64,000 nt of DNA from assembly GCF_001746415.1 (NCBI RefSeq), contig NZ_MEHJ01000001.1, positions 2,873,001-2,937,000 on the forward strand, given 5' to 3'. Origin of the DNA: Streptomyces agglomeratus. Its GTDB lineage: Bacteria; Actinomycetota; Actinomycetes; Streptomycetales; Streptomycetaceae. Within the stretch, counting starts at the first letter, position 1. Every line of letters begins with the position of its first letter. The notes beneath the pieces were generated by a model. The model was not told the origin of the DNA, did not search any database, and was given only the letters and a program-made list of their open reading frames with translations. Positions 35,215 through 44,004 of this stretch are shown here, piece by piece. The position numbers were made by a program, and so were the translations under genes.

Positions 35215-38200
35215 TCACTCCACGATGTGACGGCCCTCCGGCTGCGCGCTGCACGAGGCGCGGAAGGCGCAGTGCGTGCAGTGCTGGCCGGTCGCAGGGC
35301 TGAAGCGTTCGTCCAGTACGCGCCCGGCGGCGGTGGCGAGCAGGTCGCCGACCCATTCACCGGCGAGCGGCTCCTGCGCCTGGATCTTGGGGAGTGCCTC
35401 CCCGCCGTCCTTCTTGGCCGCCGCCTGGCGCAGCTGTACGAGTTCGGCGCCGCCGGGCTCGGGGCGCGTTCCCCCGAACGCCTCGTCGACGGCTCCTTCC
35501 CGTACGGCGAGCTGGTAGACGGCGAGCTGCGGGTGGCGGGCCACCTCGTCGCGCGTGGGGGCGGCCTTCCCGGTCTTGAAGTCGACGACGTACGCGCGTC
35601 CCTCGGCGTCCGTCTCGACGCGGTCCATGGAACCGCGGATGCGGACCTCGTACTCGCCGCCCGCCTCCAGGGTCACGTCGAAGTCGTGCTCGGTGGCGAC
35701 CGGGGTGCGGCCGCCCCGGTCCATGACGTGCCACTGGAGGAAGCGTTCGAGCGCCACGCGCGCGTGCTCCTTCTCCTGCTGGGACTTCCAGGGGGCGTCG
35801 AAGGCGAGGGCGTCCCAGACGGAGTCGAGGCGCTCCATGAGCACGGCGAGGTCGGCGGGCGTACGGCCGGACGCGACCTCGTCGGCGAGGACGTGGACGA
35901 CGTTGCCGAAGCCCTGGGCGGCGGTCGCCGGTGCGTCCGCCTTCACCTCGCGTCCCAGGAACCACTGCAAGGAGCACGTGTTCGCGAGCTGGTCGAGTGC
36001 GCTTCCCGAGAGCGCCACGGGCTGGTCGCGGTCGCGCAGGGGGACGGCGCTGTGCGTCGGGTCGTACAGACCCCACCAGCGGTACGGGTGCGCCGAGGGG
36101 ACCAGCGGCTGGCCGTCCTCGTCGGCGAGGGCGGCGAGGCGGGCCAGTCTGCGGGCGGCCGCGTCGCGCAGGGCGGGGGTCGCCGCCGGGTCGACGGTGG
36201 TGGCGCGCAGTTCGGCCACCAGGGCGGCCACGGCGAGGGGGCGGCGGGGGCGGCCGGTGACGTCCCTGGGCTCCGCGCCGAGCTCGGTGAGGAAGCGCGA
36301 GGGCTGGTCGCCGTCGTCGGCGGGGGCCTTCACGGCGGTGACGACCAGGCGGTCGCGGGCGCGGGTGGCGGCGACGTAGAAGAGCCGGCGTTCCTCGGCG
36401 AGGAGGGCGCCGGGGGTGAGCGGCTCGGCGAGGCCGTCGCGGCCGATCCGGTCCGCTTCGAGAAGCGAACCGCGGCGGCGCAGGTCCGGCCACAGGCCCT
36501 CCTGTACGCCCGCCACGACGACCAGGCTCCACTCCAGCCCTTTCGAGCGGTGCGCGGTCATCAGGCGTACCGCGTCGGGCCGTACGGCGCGCTTGCTGAG
36601 GGTGTCGGCGGCGATGTCCTGTGCGTCGAGCTCTTCCAGGAAGTTCAGGGCGCCGCGCCCGCCGGAGCGTTCCTCGGCGCGTGCCGCGGTGTCGAACAGC
36701 GCGCACACGGCGTCGAGGTCCCGGTCGGCGTTGCGGCCGGCCGCTCCGCCGCGCAGGGCGGCGCGTTCCAGGCGCCTCGGCCAGGAGGTGCCGTTCCACA
36801 GTTCCCAGAGGGCCTCTTCCGCGGTGCCGCCGGCTTCGAGGAGCGTGCGGGCCTCGCGCAGGAGCGCGCCGAGGCGCTGGGCTCCGCGTGCGTACGCCGG
36901 GTCGTGCGCGGCCAGGCGCCCGGGTTCGGCGAGGGCGCGGGCGAGCAGTTCGTCGGAGGGCGGCGGGAGCCGGTTCCCGGCGGCGCGCTCCTCGTCGCGC
37001 AGGGCGCGCCCGAGGCGGCGCAGGTCGGCGGTGTCCATACCGGCGAGCGGCGAGGCGAGCAGCTCGGCGGCGACCTCGGTGCTGAGCCAGGTGGTGGTGG
37101 CGTCGGGAGTGTGATGTTCCGGACTCGGGTCGGCGGGTACGGCCTGCCGGTCCGCGTGGGCACCGGCATCGCCGCGGCGGGCCGGTGGCGCGAGGGCCGC
37201 CTCGGCCACCGCTCGCAGGGCTGTCAGCAGTGGGGTCACCGCCGGTTCGTGGCGCAGGGCCAGGTCGTCTCCGTCGATCTCCAGGGGAACGCCCGCGGAG
37301 GTCAGGGCGCGTCGTACGGCGGGGATCGTACGACCGCCGGCCCGGACCAGTACCGCCATCTCGTTCCACGGCACGCCCTCCTCCAGGTGGGCGCGGCGCA
37401 GGATGTCCGCGATGTTGTCGAGCTCGGTGCCCGCCGTCGGGTACGTGTAGACCTCCGTGCGGCCCCCTTCGCGGACCGGGGCGAGGTCCCTGTGGGCCCG
37501 TACCTTCTCGGCCGGCAGGCGCGTCAGGGGCATCCGGCGGGTGAGCAGACGGGTGGCCTCCAGGAGGGCCTTTCCCGAGCGGCGGGAGGTCGTGAGGACC
37601 TCCACCGGGGAAGGGCTGCCGTCCGTTCCCCGGAACGTGTCCGGGAAGTCGAGGATCCCGCCGACGTCCGCTCCCCGGAACGCGTAGATCGACTGGTCCG
37701 GGTCGCCGAACGCCACCAGGGTGCGTCCGGAACCGGCCAGCGCGCGCAGGAGGCGGACCTGCGCCGGGTCCGTGTCCTGGTACTCGTCGACGAAGACGGC
37801 GTCGTACCGCGCGCTGAGCCGGCCGGTGAGTTCCGCCTGCTCCGCGAGCAGCACCGCGCGGTGGACGAGTTCGGCGTAGTCGAGGACGCCCTGCATGTCG
37901 AGTACGTCGAGATACTCGGCCAGGAAGGCAGCCGCGGCCTTCCAGTCGGGCCGCCCGGTGCGCGTCGCGAAGGCGCCCAGGGCGTCGGGCCCGAGCCCCA
38001 GCTCCCGGCTGCGGGCCAGCACCGCGCGCACCTCGTCGGCGAAGCCCCGTGTCGTGAGGCAGGCGCGCAGCTCGTCCGGCCAGTGCACGGGGGCGGTCCG
38101 GCCGTCCCGTTCCAGGTCCACGTGGCCTGCCAGGAGGTCGCGTACGGCGACGTCCTGTTCGGGGCCGGACAGCAGTCGCAGCGGTTCGCTGAAGAGGTCG

Positions 38201-38706
38201 CTGTCCTGGTGGGCGCGCACCAGGGCGTAGCAGAAGGAGTGGAAGGTGGTCGCCTGCGGTCCGTACGCGCCGCCGAGCCGCAGCGCCATGCGGTCGCGCA
38301 GTTCCACCGCCGCCTTGCGGCTGAACGTGAGTACCAGGACACGCTCCGGGTCGGCCCCCTTGGCGATACGCGCGGCGACCGCTTCCACCAGGGTCGTCGT
38401 CTTGCCGGTGCCGGGGCCCGCGAGGACCAGCAGTGGTCCGCCCGCGTGGTCAACCACCGCACGCTGCCGTGCGTCCAGAAGAGGAGGGTCCACCGGGGCC
38501 GGTCGGGTGCGCACCAGCCGGAACGCGCCGGTGGTCCGCTGCCGGGCCTGACGGTGCGGCGGATTCCAGGCGGATTCCGTGGAAGCCGTGGATCCCAGGA
38601 ACTCCGGGGAGTCCGGGGAGTCCGGGGAGTCCGGGGAAGCAGCGGAGGCTGTGGAACCCGGGGAGTGCGCGGAACCTGGGGAACCTGTGGAAGGGGAGGA
38701 GCTCAC
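35215..38706 (-). CDS. adnA: AdnA-like helicase-nuclease subunit
   Basis: A 1,163-residue partner of the downstream AdnB. The N-terminal motor has Walker A (LAGPGTGKTTTLVEAV), motif II (FVDEYQDTDPAQ), motif III (AFGDPDQSIYAFRGADV) and motif VI region (LFYVAATRARDRLVV). The C-terminal RecB-like nuclease has YVVDFKTGK. The last 25 residues hold a cysteine cluster (HCTHCAFRASC) that likely completes an iron-sulphur or zinc staple. The first 50 residues are a Ser/Pro low-complexity extension with SPD repeats, so a later start is conceivable; the GTG at 38706 has no strong ribosome site. It is followed by adnB, the dipeptidase and nudC. Confidence 0.87.
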   Translation of the reverse strand: MSSSPSTGSPGSAHSPGSTASAASPDSPDSPDSPEFLGSTASTESAWNPPHRQARQRTTGAFRLVRTRPAPVDPPLLDARQRAVVDHAGGPLLVLAGPGTGKTTTLVEAVAARIAKGADPERVLVLTFSRKAAVELRDRMALRLGGAYGPQATTFHSFCYALVRAHQDSDLFSEPLRLLSGPEQDVAVRDLLAGHVDLERDGRTAPVHWPDELRACLTTRGFADEVRAVLARSRELGLGPDALGAFATRTGRPDWKAAAAFLAEYLDVLDMQGVLDYAELVHRAVLLAEQAELTGRLSARYDAVFVDEYQDTDPAQVRLLRALAGSGRTLVAFGDPDQSIYAFRGADVGGILDFPDTFRGTDGSPSPVEVLTTSRRSGKALLEATRLLTRRMPLTRLPAEKVRAHRDLAPVREGGRTEVYTYPTAGTELDNIADILRRAHLEEGVPWNEMAVLVRAGGRTIPAVRRALTSAGVPLEIDGDDLALRHEPAVTPLLTALRAVAEAALAPPARRGDAGAHADRQAVPADPSPEHHTPDATTTWLSTEVAAELLASPLAGMDTADLRRLGRALRDEERAAGNRLPPPSDELLARALAEPGRLAAHDPAYARGAQRLGALLREARTLLEAGGTAEEALWELWNGTSWPRRLERAALRGGAAGRNADRDLDAVCALFDTAARAEERSGGRGALNFLEELDAQDIAADTLSKRAVRPDAVRLMTAHRSKGLEWSLVVVAGVQEGLWPDLRRRGSLLEADRIGRDGLAEPLTPGALLAEERRLFYVAATRARDRLVVTAVKAPADDGDQPSRFLTELGAEPRDVTGRPRRPLAVAALVAELRATTVDPAATPALRDAAARRLARLAALADEDGQPLVPSAHPYRWWGLYDPTHSAVPLRDRDQPVALSGSALDQLANTCSLQWFLGREVKADAPATAAQGFGNVVHVLADEVASGRTPADLAVLMERLDSVWDALAFDAPWKSQQEKEHARVALERFLQWHVMDRGGRTPVATEHDFDVTLEAGGEYEVRIRGSMDRVETDAEGRAYVVDFKTGKAAPTRDEVARHPQLAVYQLAVREGAVDEAFGGTRPEPGGAELVQLRQAAAKKDGGEALPKIQAQEPLAGEWVGDLLATAAGRVLDERFSPATGQHCTHCAFRASCSAQPEGRHIVE
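38606..38640. repeat. 9-bp tandem repeat (GGGGAGTCC) in the adnA 5' end
   Basis: Four near-perfect 9-base units encode SPDSPDSPDSP in the N-terminal extension of AdnA. Confidence 0.75.
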
Positions 38707-38912
38707 GTGGATCGCCGGTCCTGGTGGGTGTACGGGTTGACTTGGCGGCCCGCGCGGGCCGCGGTGGCCGCGGGACGAGTGGGGTGCGCGTGCCGCGTTC
38801 GGACGACGCTACGCCAGTGGGCGGCGGGGACGCAGCGAGTCCGCCTCCCGTACCTCCCGGCGCCCCGTGCGGACCTGGCTTCTCCCGCCACGGCTCCGCA
38901 TGCAGGAAGCTG

Positions 38913-39296
38913 TCAGGTGTGAGTCGTGTGAGCTTGTGCACTTCCGCCGCCGGCCGCGGCGCCGTCCCACCGCGCCCGCTTCATGTCCAGGCGCGGCACA
39001 TGGGTGCCGGACTGCCGGGAGGCCGTCCGCAGCGGCGTGCCCTCCGCGCGGTAGTGGCCCAGCGCGCGCGGTTCGTGGCCGGGCAGCAGTACGCCGTCGG
39101 AACGCACCACGCGCCACCAGGGGGCGCCGCCGCCGTAGAGCGCCATGACCCGCCCCACCTGGCGCGGGCCGCCCTCCTCCAGCCACTCGGCGACGTCCCC
39201 GTACGTCATCACACGGCCGGGTGGAATCATCTCCGCGACCTCCAGCACGCGCTCGGCGTACTCGGGGAGTGCCGGGGTCTCCGATTCGTCGCTCAT
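38913..39296 (-). CDS. Alkyltransferase-like (ATL) protein, MGMT family
   Basis: A 127-residue protein of the MGMT DNA-binding domain family (VLEVAEMIPPGRVMTYGDVAEWL, GGPRQVGRVMALYGG). At the position of the methyl-acceptor PCHR motif it has PWWRVV, with Trp replacing Cys. It therefore cannot transfer alkyl groups and should be an ATL. Known ATLs bind O6-alkylguanine and hand it to nucleotide excision repair. A basic C-terminal tail (THVPRLDMKRARW) follows. Its position upstream of adnA/adnB fits a DNA-repair role and matches Rv3204 beside adnAB. The ATG is chosen by homology; another ATG is three codons upstream. Confidence 0.85.
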   Translation of the reverse strand: MSDESETPALPEYAERVLEVAEMIPPGRVMTYGDVAEWLEEGGPRQVGRVMALYGGGAPWWRVVRSDGVLLPGHEPRALGHYRAEGTPLRTASRQSGTHVPRLDMKRARWDGAAAGGGSAQAHTTHT

Positions 39297-39481
39297 CCGG
39301 TCCATCCTGCACGACGGCACCGACAGCGCGGACTGCGCGGAGGGGCGTACCCCACCCGTCCAGAACACGTGACGCCCGCGCAATGCACCCTGATGCCCCC
39401 CTCTGTCATCCGGTCGTGCCACCATCGTCCGGGCGGTGACAGGTGATACGAGATCAAGAAGAAACGACGAAGGAGCAGGGC

Positions 39482-42154
39482 GTGCAGCCTCCCCCGGCGG
39501 TGAGCACCCCTGGCGCCGAGTCGCACCCTGACGCACCCGAAAGGCCCACCGAGACCATGGACAGCGGGCCCGAAGGAAGCCACATCGACCGCGTCTCCGG
39601 TGACGAACCGCTGCTCTCCGCGCGCGTGCACCGCCCCTCCGACCTGGTACGGCTGCTCGCTGGCGTACTCGGCATCGTCTGCGTGCTCGCCATCGCGGCC
39701 TTCGCGCACGGCACCGCGTCGGGGCTCGAACAGGACATCAGCAAGGGCACGGGTCAGACGCCGGACGTGTTCATCAAGCTGGCCGGCCTGATCTCCAGCA
39801 TCGCCGTGCTGATCCTCCCGGTCGCCTTCGCAATCGAGCGGCTGATCAAACGCGACGGCCTGCGGATCGCCGACGGCGTGCTCGCCGCCGTGCTCGCGCA
39901 CGGTGTGGCGCTCGCCACCGACCTGTGGGTCTCGGACGCCGCCCCGGACACCATCAGGGAAGCGCTCACCCAGGCGACCGCGAACGGCGAACTCACCGAT
40001 CCCGTGCACGGCTACCTCGCGCCCGTCATCGCCTACATGACGGCGGTCGGCATGGCCCGCAGGCCGCGCTGGCGGGTGGCCCTGTGGGCGGTGCTGCTGC
40101 TGAACTCGTTCGCCGTACTGGTCGGCCGCCAGACCACACCGTTCTCGATCATCGTGACCGTGCTGATCGGCTGGACCGTCGCGTACGGGACGCTGTACGC
40201 CGTCGGGTCGCCGAACGTACGGCCCACCGGGCAGACGCTCCTCGCGGGACTGCGGCGCGTGGGCTTCCGTCCCGTGACGGCGATGCGCGCCGAGGACGTG
40301 CCGGACTCCGCCGAGCAGGGCGACCGCGGGCGCCGCTATCTCGTCACCCTGGAGGACGGGCCGCCCCTCGACGTCACGGTCGTGGACCGCGAGCAGCAGG
40401 CCCAGGGGTTCTTCTACCGCGTGTGGCGTCAGGTGACGCTGCGCGGCATCACCCAGCGCCGTTCGATCCAGTCCCTGCGCCAGGCGCTGGAGCAGGAGGC
40501 GCTGCTCGCGTACGCCGCCATCGCGGCCGGGGCCAACGCGCCCAGGCTGATCGCCACGTCCGAGCTCGGCCCGGACGCCGTGATGCTCGTCTACCAGCAC
40601 CTGGGCGGCCGCTCGCTGGACTCGTTGCCCGACGAGGAGATCACCGACGAGCTGCTGCGCGGAGCGTGGCGCCAGGTCAAGGCCCTCCAGTCGCGCCGTA
40701 TCGCGCACCGCAGGCTCGTCGGCGACGCAATCCTGGTGGATCGTTCCGGCAGGGTGATCCTTACCGATCTCCGTGGTGGTGAGATCGCCGCGAGCGACAT
40801 CGTCCTGCGCATGGACGTGGCACAGCTCCTGACGACACTCGGGCTGCGCGCGGGCGCCGAGCGGGCGGTGGCCGCCGCCCTGGAGGTACTGGGACCGGAC
40901 GCGGTCGCCGACAGCCTGCCGCTGCTCCAGCCGATCGCCCTGAGCCGCTCCACGCGCGCGACGCTGCGCAGACTCGCGCGCGAACGCTCCCAGCGCGAGC
41001 GCGAGGCGGTGCTGGAAGCCTCGCAGTCCGCCAAGGCGGAAGGGCGGGGCGCCGACGAGACGGCGGGCACCGGCGGGCGCAAGGACGTACGGGCCGAGAA
41101 GAAGGCCGAGAAGGACGCCATAGAGGAGGCGCTGGAGCAGGCACGGGAAGAGGACCTGCTGTCGCAGATCCGTCACCAGGTGCTGCTCATCCGTCCGCAG
41201 GCACTGGTCGAGCCGGCCCGTCTCGAACGGATCAGACCGCGCACGCTCGTCACCGTCATCGCCGGCGCGTTCGTCGCGTACTTCCTGATCTCGACGTTCA
41301 TGGCCAACGACGTCAGTGAGGCGATCGCGACGGCGGACTGGCGCTGGGCGGCCGTGGCCGTGCTGTTCTCAGCGCTCAGCTATCCGGCCGCCGCGATGAG
41401 CCTGCTGGGATTCGTACCCGAGAAGGTGCCGTTCTGGCGCACGGTCAAGGCGCAGGTGGCGGGGTCCTTCGTGAAGCTGGTCGCGCCGGCGGCGATCGGT
41501 GGCGTGGCCCTGAACACGCGCTTCCTCCAGCGCGCCGGGGTGCGGCCGGGGCTCGCGGTGGCGAGTGTCGGCGCGTCGCAGCTCTTCGGGCTGGCCAGTC
41601 ACATCTCACTGCTGATGGTCTTCGGCTATGTGACGGGCACCGAACGCACCCCCACGCTGTCCCCGTCCAGAACGGTGATCGCCGGGCTGCTGACGGCGGC
41701 TGTGCTGGCTCTCGTGGTGACGGCCGTGCCGCTCCTGCGCAGGTTCGTGGTGACGCGGGTGCGGTCGCTGTTCGCGGGTGTGGTGCCGCGCATGCTCGAC
41801 GTACTCCAGCGGCCTCAGAAGCTGGTCACCGGCATCGGCGGCATGCTGCTGCTGACGGCGGCGTTCGTGATGTGCCTGGACGCATCGGTCCGCGCCTTCG
41901 ACAGTGACGTCCAGCTGAGCTACGCCACCATCGCGCTGATCTTCCTGACCGCCAACGCCCTGGGTTCCGCCGTGCCGACGCCCGGCGGTGTGGGCGCGGT
42001 CGAGGGCGCGCTCATCGCGGCTCTTACCTTCGCGGGGCTGCCCACCGCGATCGCGACCCCGGCCGTGCTGTTGTACCGGCTGCTGACGTTCTGGCTCCCG
42101 GTGCTGCCGGGCTGGCTGTTCTTCAACCATCTGACCCGAAGGGGCCAGCTCTAG
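39482..42154 (+). CDS. Kinase-like plus LPG-synthase-type (UPF0104) membrane protein
   Basis: A protein of about 890 residues. The N-terminal half has about six membrane helices (LVRLLAGVLGIVCVLAIAAF, LISSIAVLILPVAFAIERL and others). A cytoplasmic domain resembling a degenerate protein-kinase fold follows: MLVYQHLGGRSLDSL as hinge, then IAHRRLVGDAILVDRSGRVILTDLRGGEIA where HRD/DFG would be. A charged linker then leads to the C-terminal lysylphosphatidylglycerol-synthase-type membrane region (FVKLVAPAAIGGVALNTRFL, TANALGSAVPTPGGVGAVEGAL). The C-terminal family includes flippases and lipid-handling proteins. The kinase residues look incomplete, so a lipid- or undecaprenyl-sensing role is only a guess. 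GTG start with GGAG upstream. Confidence 0.82.
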   Translation: MQPPPAVSTPGAESHPDAPERPTETMDSGPEGSHIDRVSGDEPLLSARVHRPSDLVRLLAGVLGIVCVLAIAAFAHGTASGLEQDISKGTGQTPDVFIKLAGLISSIAVLILPVAFAIERLIKRDGLRIADGVLAAVLAHGVALATDLWVSDAAPDTIREALTQATANGELTDPVHGYLAPVIAYMTAVGMARRPRWRVALWAVLLLNSFAVLVGRQTTPFSIIVTVLIGWTVAYGTLYAVGSPNVRPTGQTLLAGLRRVGFRPVTAMRAEDVPDSAEQGDRGRRYLVTLEDGPPLDVTVVDREQQAQGFFYRVWRQVTLRGITQRRSIQSLRQALEQEALLAYAAIAAGANAPRLIATSELGPDAVMLVYQHLGGRSLDSLPDEEITDELLRGAWRQVKALQSRRIAHRRLVGDAILVDRSGRVILTDLRGGEIAASDIVLRMDVAQLLTTLGLRAGAERAVAAALEVLGPDAVADSLPLLQPIALSRSTRATLRRLARERSQREREAVLEASQSAKAEGRGADETAGTGGRKDVRAEKKAEKDAIEEALEQAREEDLLSQIRHQVLLIRPQALVEPARLERIRPRTLVTVIAGAFVAYFLISTFMANDVSEAIATADWRWAAVAVLFSALSYPAAAMSLLGFVPEKVPFWRTVKAQVAGSFVKLVAPAAIGGVALNTRFLQRAGVRPGLAVASVGASQLFGLASHISLLMVFGYVTGTERTPTLSPSRTVIAGLLTAAVLALVVTAVPLLRRFVVTRVRSLFAGVVPRMLDVLQRPQKLVTGIGGMLLLTAAFVMCLDASVRAFDSDVQLSYATIALIFLTANALGSAVPTPGGVGAVEGALIAALTFAGLPTAIATPAVLLYRLLTFWLPVLPGWLFFNHLTRRGQL

Positions 42155-42251
42155 GGGCCTCGGGGACCGCTCTCGTACGCCGTCGTTCGTACGCCGTCCG
42201 AATGGCGCTCCCCGGGGCGCACGCTCCCGCACACCGTCGCACGATGGACGT

Positions 42252-43808
42252 ATGCCGACTCCCGCCGCCCTGCGTGCCACGGCCGTCCTTGCCGCGACGG
42301 CCGTTCTCGTGTCCCTCTCCGGCTGTTCCGACAACGGCGACAAGGAAACCGGCGGGGGAAGGGACCTCGCCGCCCAGACGCTCGACTGGGCGGACTGCCC
42401 CGCCCCGTCGGCGGCGGAGGGCGGCGGCGCCTCCCCCTCCCCCCTCCCGGGCGGCGACACGTGGCAGTGCGCGTTCATGGACGTACCGCGCGACTACGCG
42501 AAGCCCGACGGCGACACGATCGAGCTGGCACTCATCCGCGCGAAGGCCCGGGACACGAAGAACCGCATCGGCTCCCTGATCTTCAACTTCGGCGGGCCCG
42601 GCGGCTCGGGACTGACGGGCCTGCCCTCCCTGGCCCCGGAGTACGAGGGACTGCGCTCCCGCTACGACCTGGTGAGCTTCGACCCGCGCGGCGTCGGCCG
42701 CAGCGTGGGCGTCCAGTGCAAGGACGACGAGGAACTCGACGCGTACTACGCCCAGGACAGCACCCCGGACGACGCCGCGGAGGAGAAGACCTTCACCGAC
42801 GGCCTCGCGTCGTACGCCGACGCCTGCGAGGAGAACTCGGGCGAAGAGCTGCCCTACGTCGGCACGACCAACGCCGCCCGCGACATGGACCTCATGCGGC
42901 AGGCTCTCGGCGACGACAAGCTGCACTACTTGGGCATCTCGTACGGCACCGAACTGGGCGGCGTCTACGCCCACTTGTTCCCGAAGAAGGTCGGCAGGGC
43001 GGTCTTCGACGCGGTCGTCGACCCGACCCAGACCTCCGAACGGGGCTCACTCACCCAGGCGAAGGGCTTCCAGCTCGCCTTCGAGAACTTCGCCGAGGAC
43101 TGCGTCCGGCGCGGCGACGCGTGCACGCTGCCCGGCGACTCCGTGAAGGAGATCGAGGACTTCGTCGTCGACCTCCTGGAGCGGCTCGACAAGAAACCCG
43201 TCAAGGGCATCGGCGACCGCGACCTGACCCAGAGCCACGCCACCAACGGCATCGCCCAGACGCTGTACTCCCGGGAGTACTGGAAGTACCTGGAGCAGGG
43301 GCTCGACGACGCGGACGGCGGCAACGGCGAGCTTCTGCTCAGCCTCTCGGACTCCATGAACGGCCGCAATCCCGACGGTACGTACAGCAACCTGGCCGCC
43401 GCCAACGCGGCCATCAACTGCGTGGACGACAAGGCGCGTTACGACATGGAGCGGGCGAAGTCGCAGCTCCCCGCGTTCCGCGCCGCGTCGCGCCTCTTCG
43501 GTGAGGCCTGGGGCTGGGGTCTGATGGGCTGCTCCGCGTGGCCGGTGGACGGCCAGTGGGACACCCCCGACGTGAGCGCGCCGGGCTCGGCCCCGATCCT
43601 CGTCATCGGGACCACCGGCGACCCCGCGACGCCCTACGCGGGCGCGAAGAGGATGGCCGAGGAGCTGGGCAAGGGCGTCGGCATCGAGCTGACGTACAAG
43701 GGCGAGGGCCACGGCGCGTACAGCGGCGGCGACAAGTGCGTGCGGGGCGCCGTGGACGCGTACCTGCTGCGGGGCAAGGTGCCGGCCGACGGGACCGTGT
43801 GCCCCTAG
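42252..43808 (+). CDS. Secreted lipoprotein tripeptidyl aminopeptidase-like hydrolase (copy 1)
   Basis: A 518-residue alpha/beta hydrolase of the Tap/SlpD/SlpE group (peptidase S33). The N-terminus is a lipoprotein signal with lipobox LSGC, Cys25 being the lipidation site. The nucleophile is Ser230 in LGISYGTELGG. The acid residue is expected in GTTGDPATPYAGA and the histidine is in YKGEGHGAYSGG near the C-terminus. The oxyanion region is FNFGGPGGSGL. Streptomyces members cleave N-terminal tripeptides from extracellular proteins. A close homologue follows directly, separated by a four-copy 36-bp repeat. Confidence 0.9.
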   Translation: MPTPAALRATAVLAATAVLVSLSGCSDNGDKETGGGRDLAAQTLDWADCPAPSAAEGGGASPSPLPGGDTWQCAFMDVPRDYAKPDGDTIELALIRAKARDTKNRIGSLIFNFGGPGGSGLTGLPSLAPEYEGLRSRYDLVSFDPRGVGRSVGVQCKDDEELDAYYAQDSTPDDAAEEKTFTDGLASYADACEENSGEELPYVGTTNAARDMDLMRQALGDDKLHYLGISYGTELGGVYAHLFPKKVGRAVFDAVVDPTQTSERGSLTQAKGFQLAFENFAEDCVRRGDACTLPGDSVKEIEDFVVDLLERLDKKPVKGIGDRDLTQSHATNGIAQTLYSREYWKYLEQGLDDADGGNGELLLSLSDSMNGRNPDGTYSNLAAANAAINCVDDKARYDMERAKSQLPAFRAASRLFGEAWGWGLMGCSAWPVDGQWDTPDVSAPGSAPILVIGTTGDPATPYAGAKRMAEELGKGVGIELTYKGEGHGAYSGGDKCVRGAVDAYLLRGKVPADGTVCP

Positions 43809-43810
43809 GT

Positions 43811-43957
43811 CCCCCGGCGGCGAGTGCGTCGACTGCCAGTGGGGGGAAGCCGCCCGGCGGCGAGTGCGACTGTCGATGGGGCACGCCGCCCGGCGGCGAG
43901 TGCGACGGTCGGTGGGGCACGCCGCCCGGCGGCGAGTGCGACTGTCAGTGGGGCCGC
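43811..43957. repeat. 36-bp tandem repeat between paralogous lipoprotein peptidase genes
   Basis: There are four consecutive copies (first about 40 bp, then 36, 36 and 35) beginning CGCCCGGCGGCGAGTGCGAC and ending in TGGGGCACGC. Copies 2 and 3 differ at only a few positions. The array starts just after the stop of copy 1 and ends 48 bases before the start of copy 2, so it must lie in the leader or promoter region of the second gene. Confidence 0.88.
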
Positions 43958-44004
43958 CTAGGATTGCGAATCTGTTTTCGAGTCCTGAGCGCTGGGGAGC
44001 CACC

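Noticed and set aside
35197..38922. Plus-strand ORF of 1,241 codons opposite adnA
   Set aside because: All helicase and nuclease motifs are on the minus strand; the plus frame is a codon-bias shadow.
39293..41176. Minus-strand ORF of 627 codons under the kinase-like membrane protein
   Set aside because: No motifs, and membrane helices are clear only in the plus-strand frame.
43811..43957. CRISPR-like reading of the 36-bp repeats
   Set aside because: The units are directly tandem with no spacers between them.
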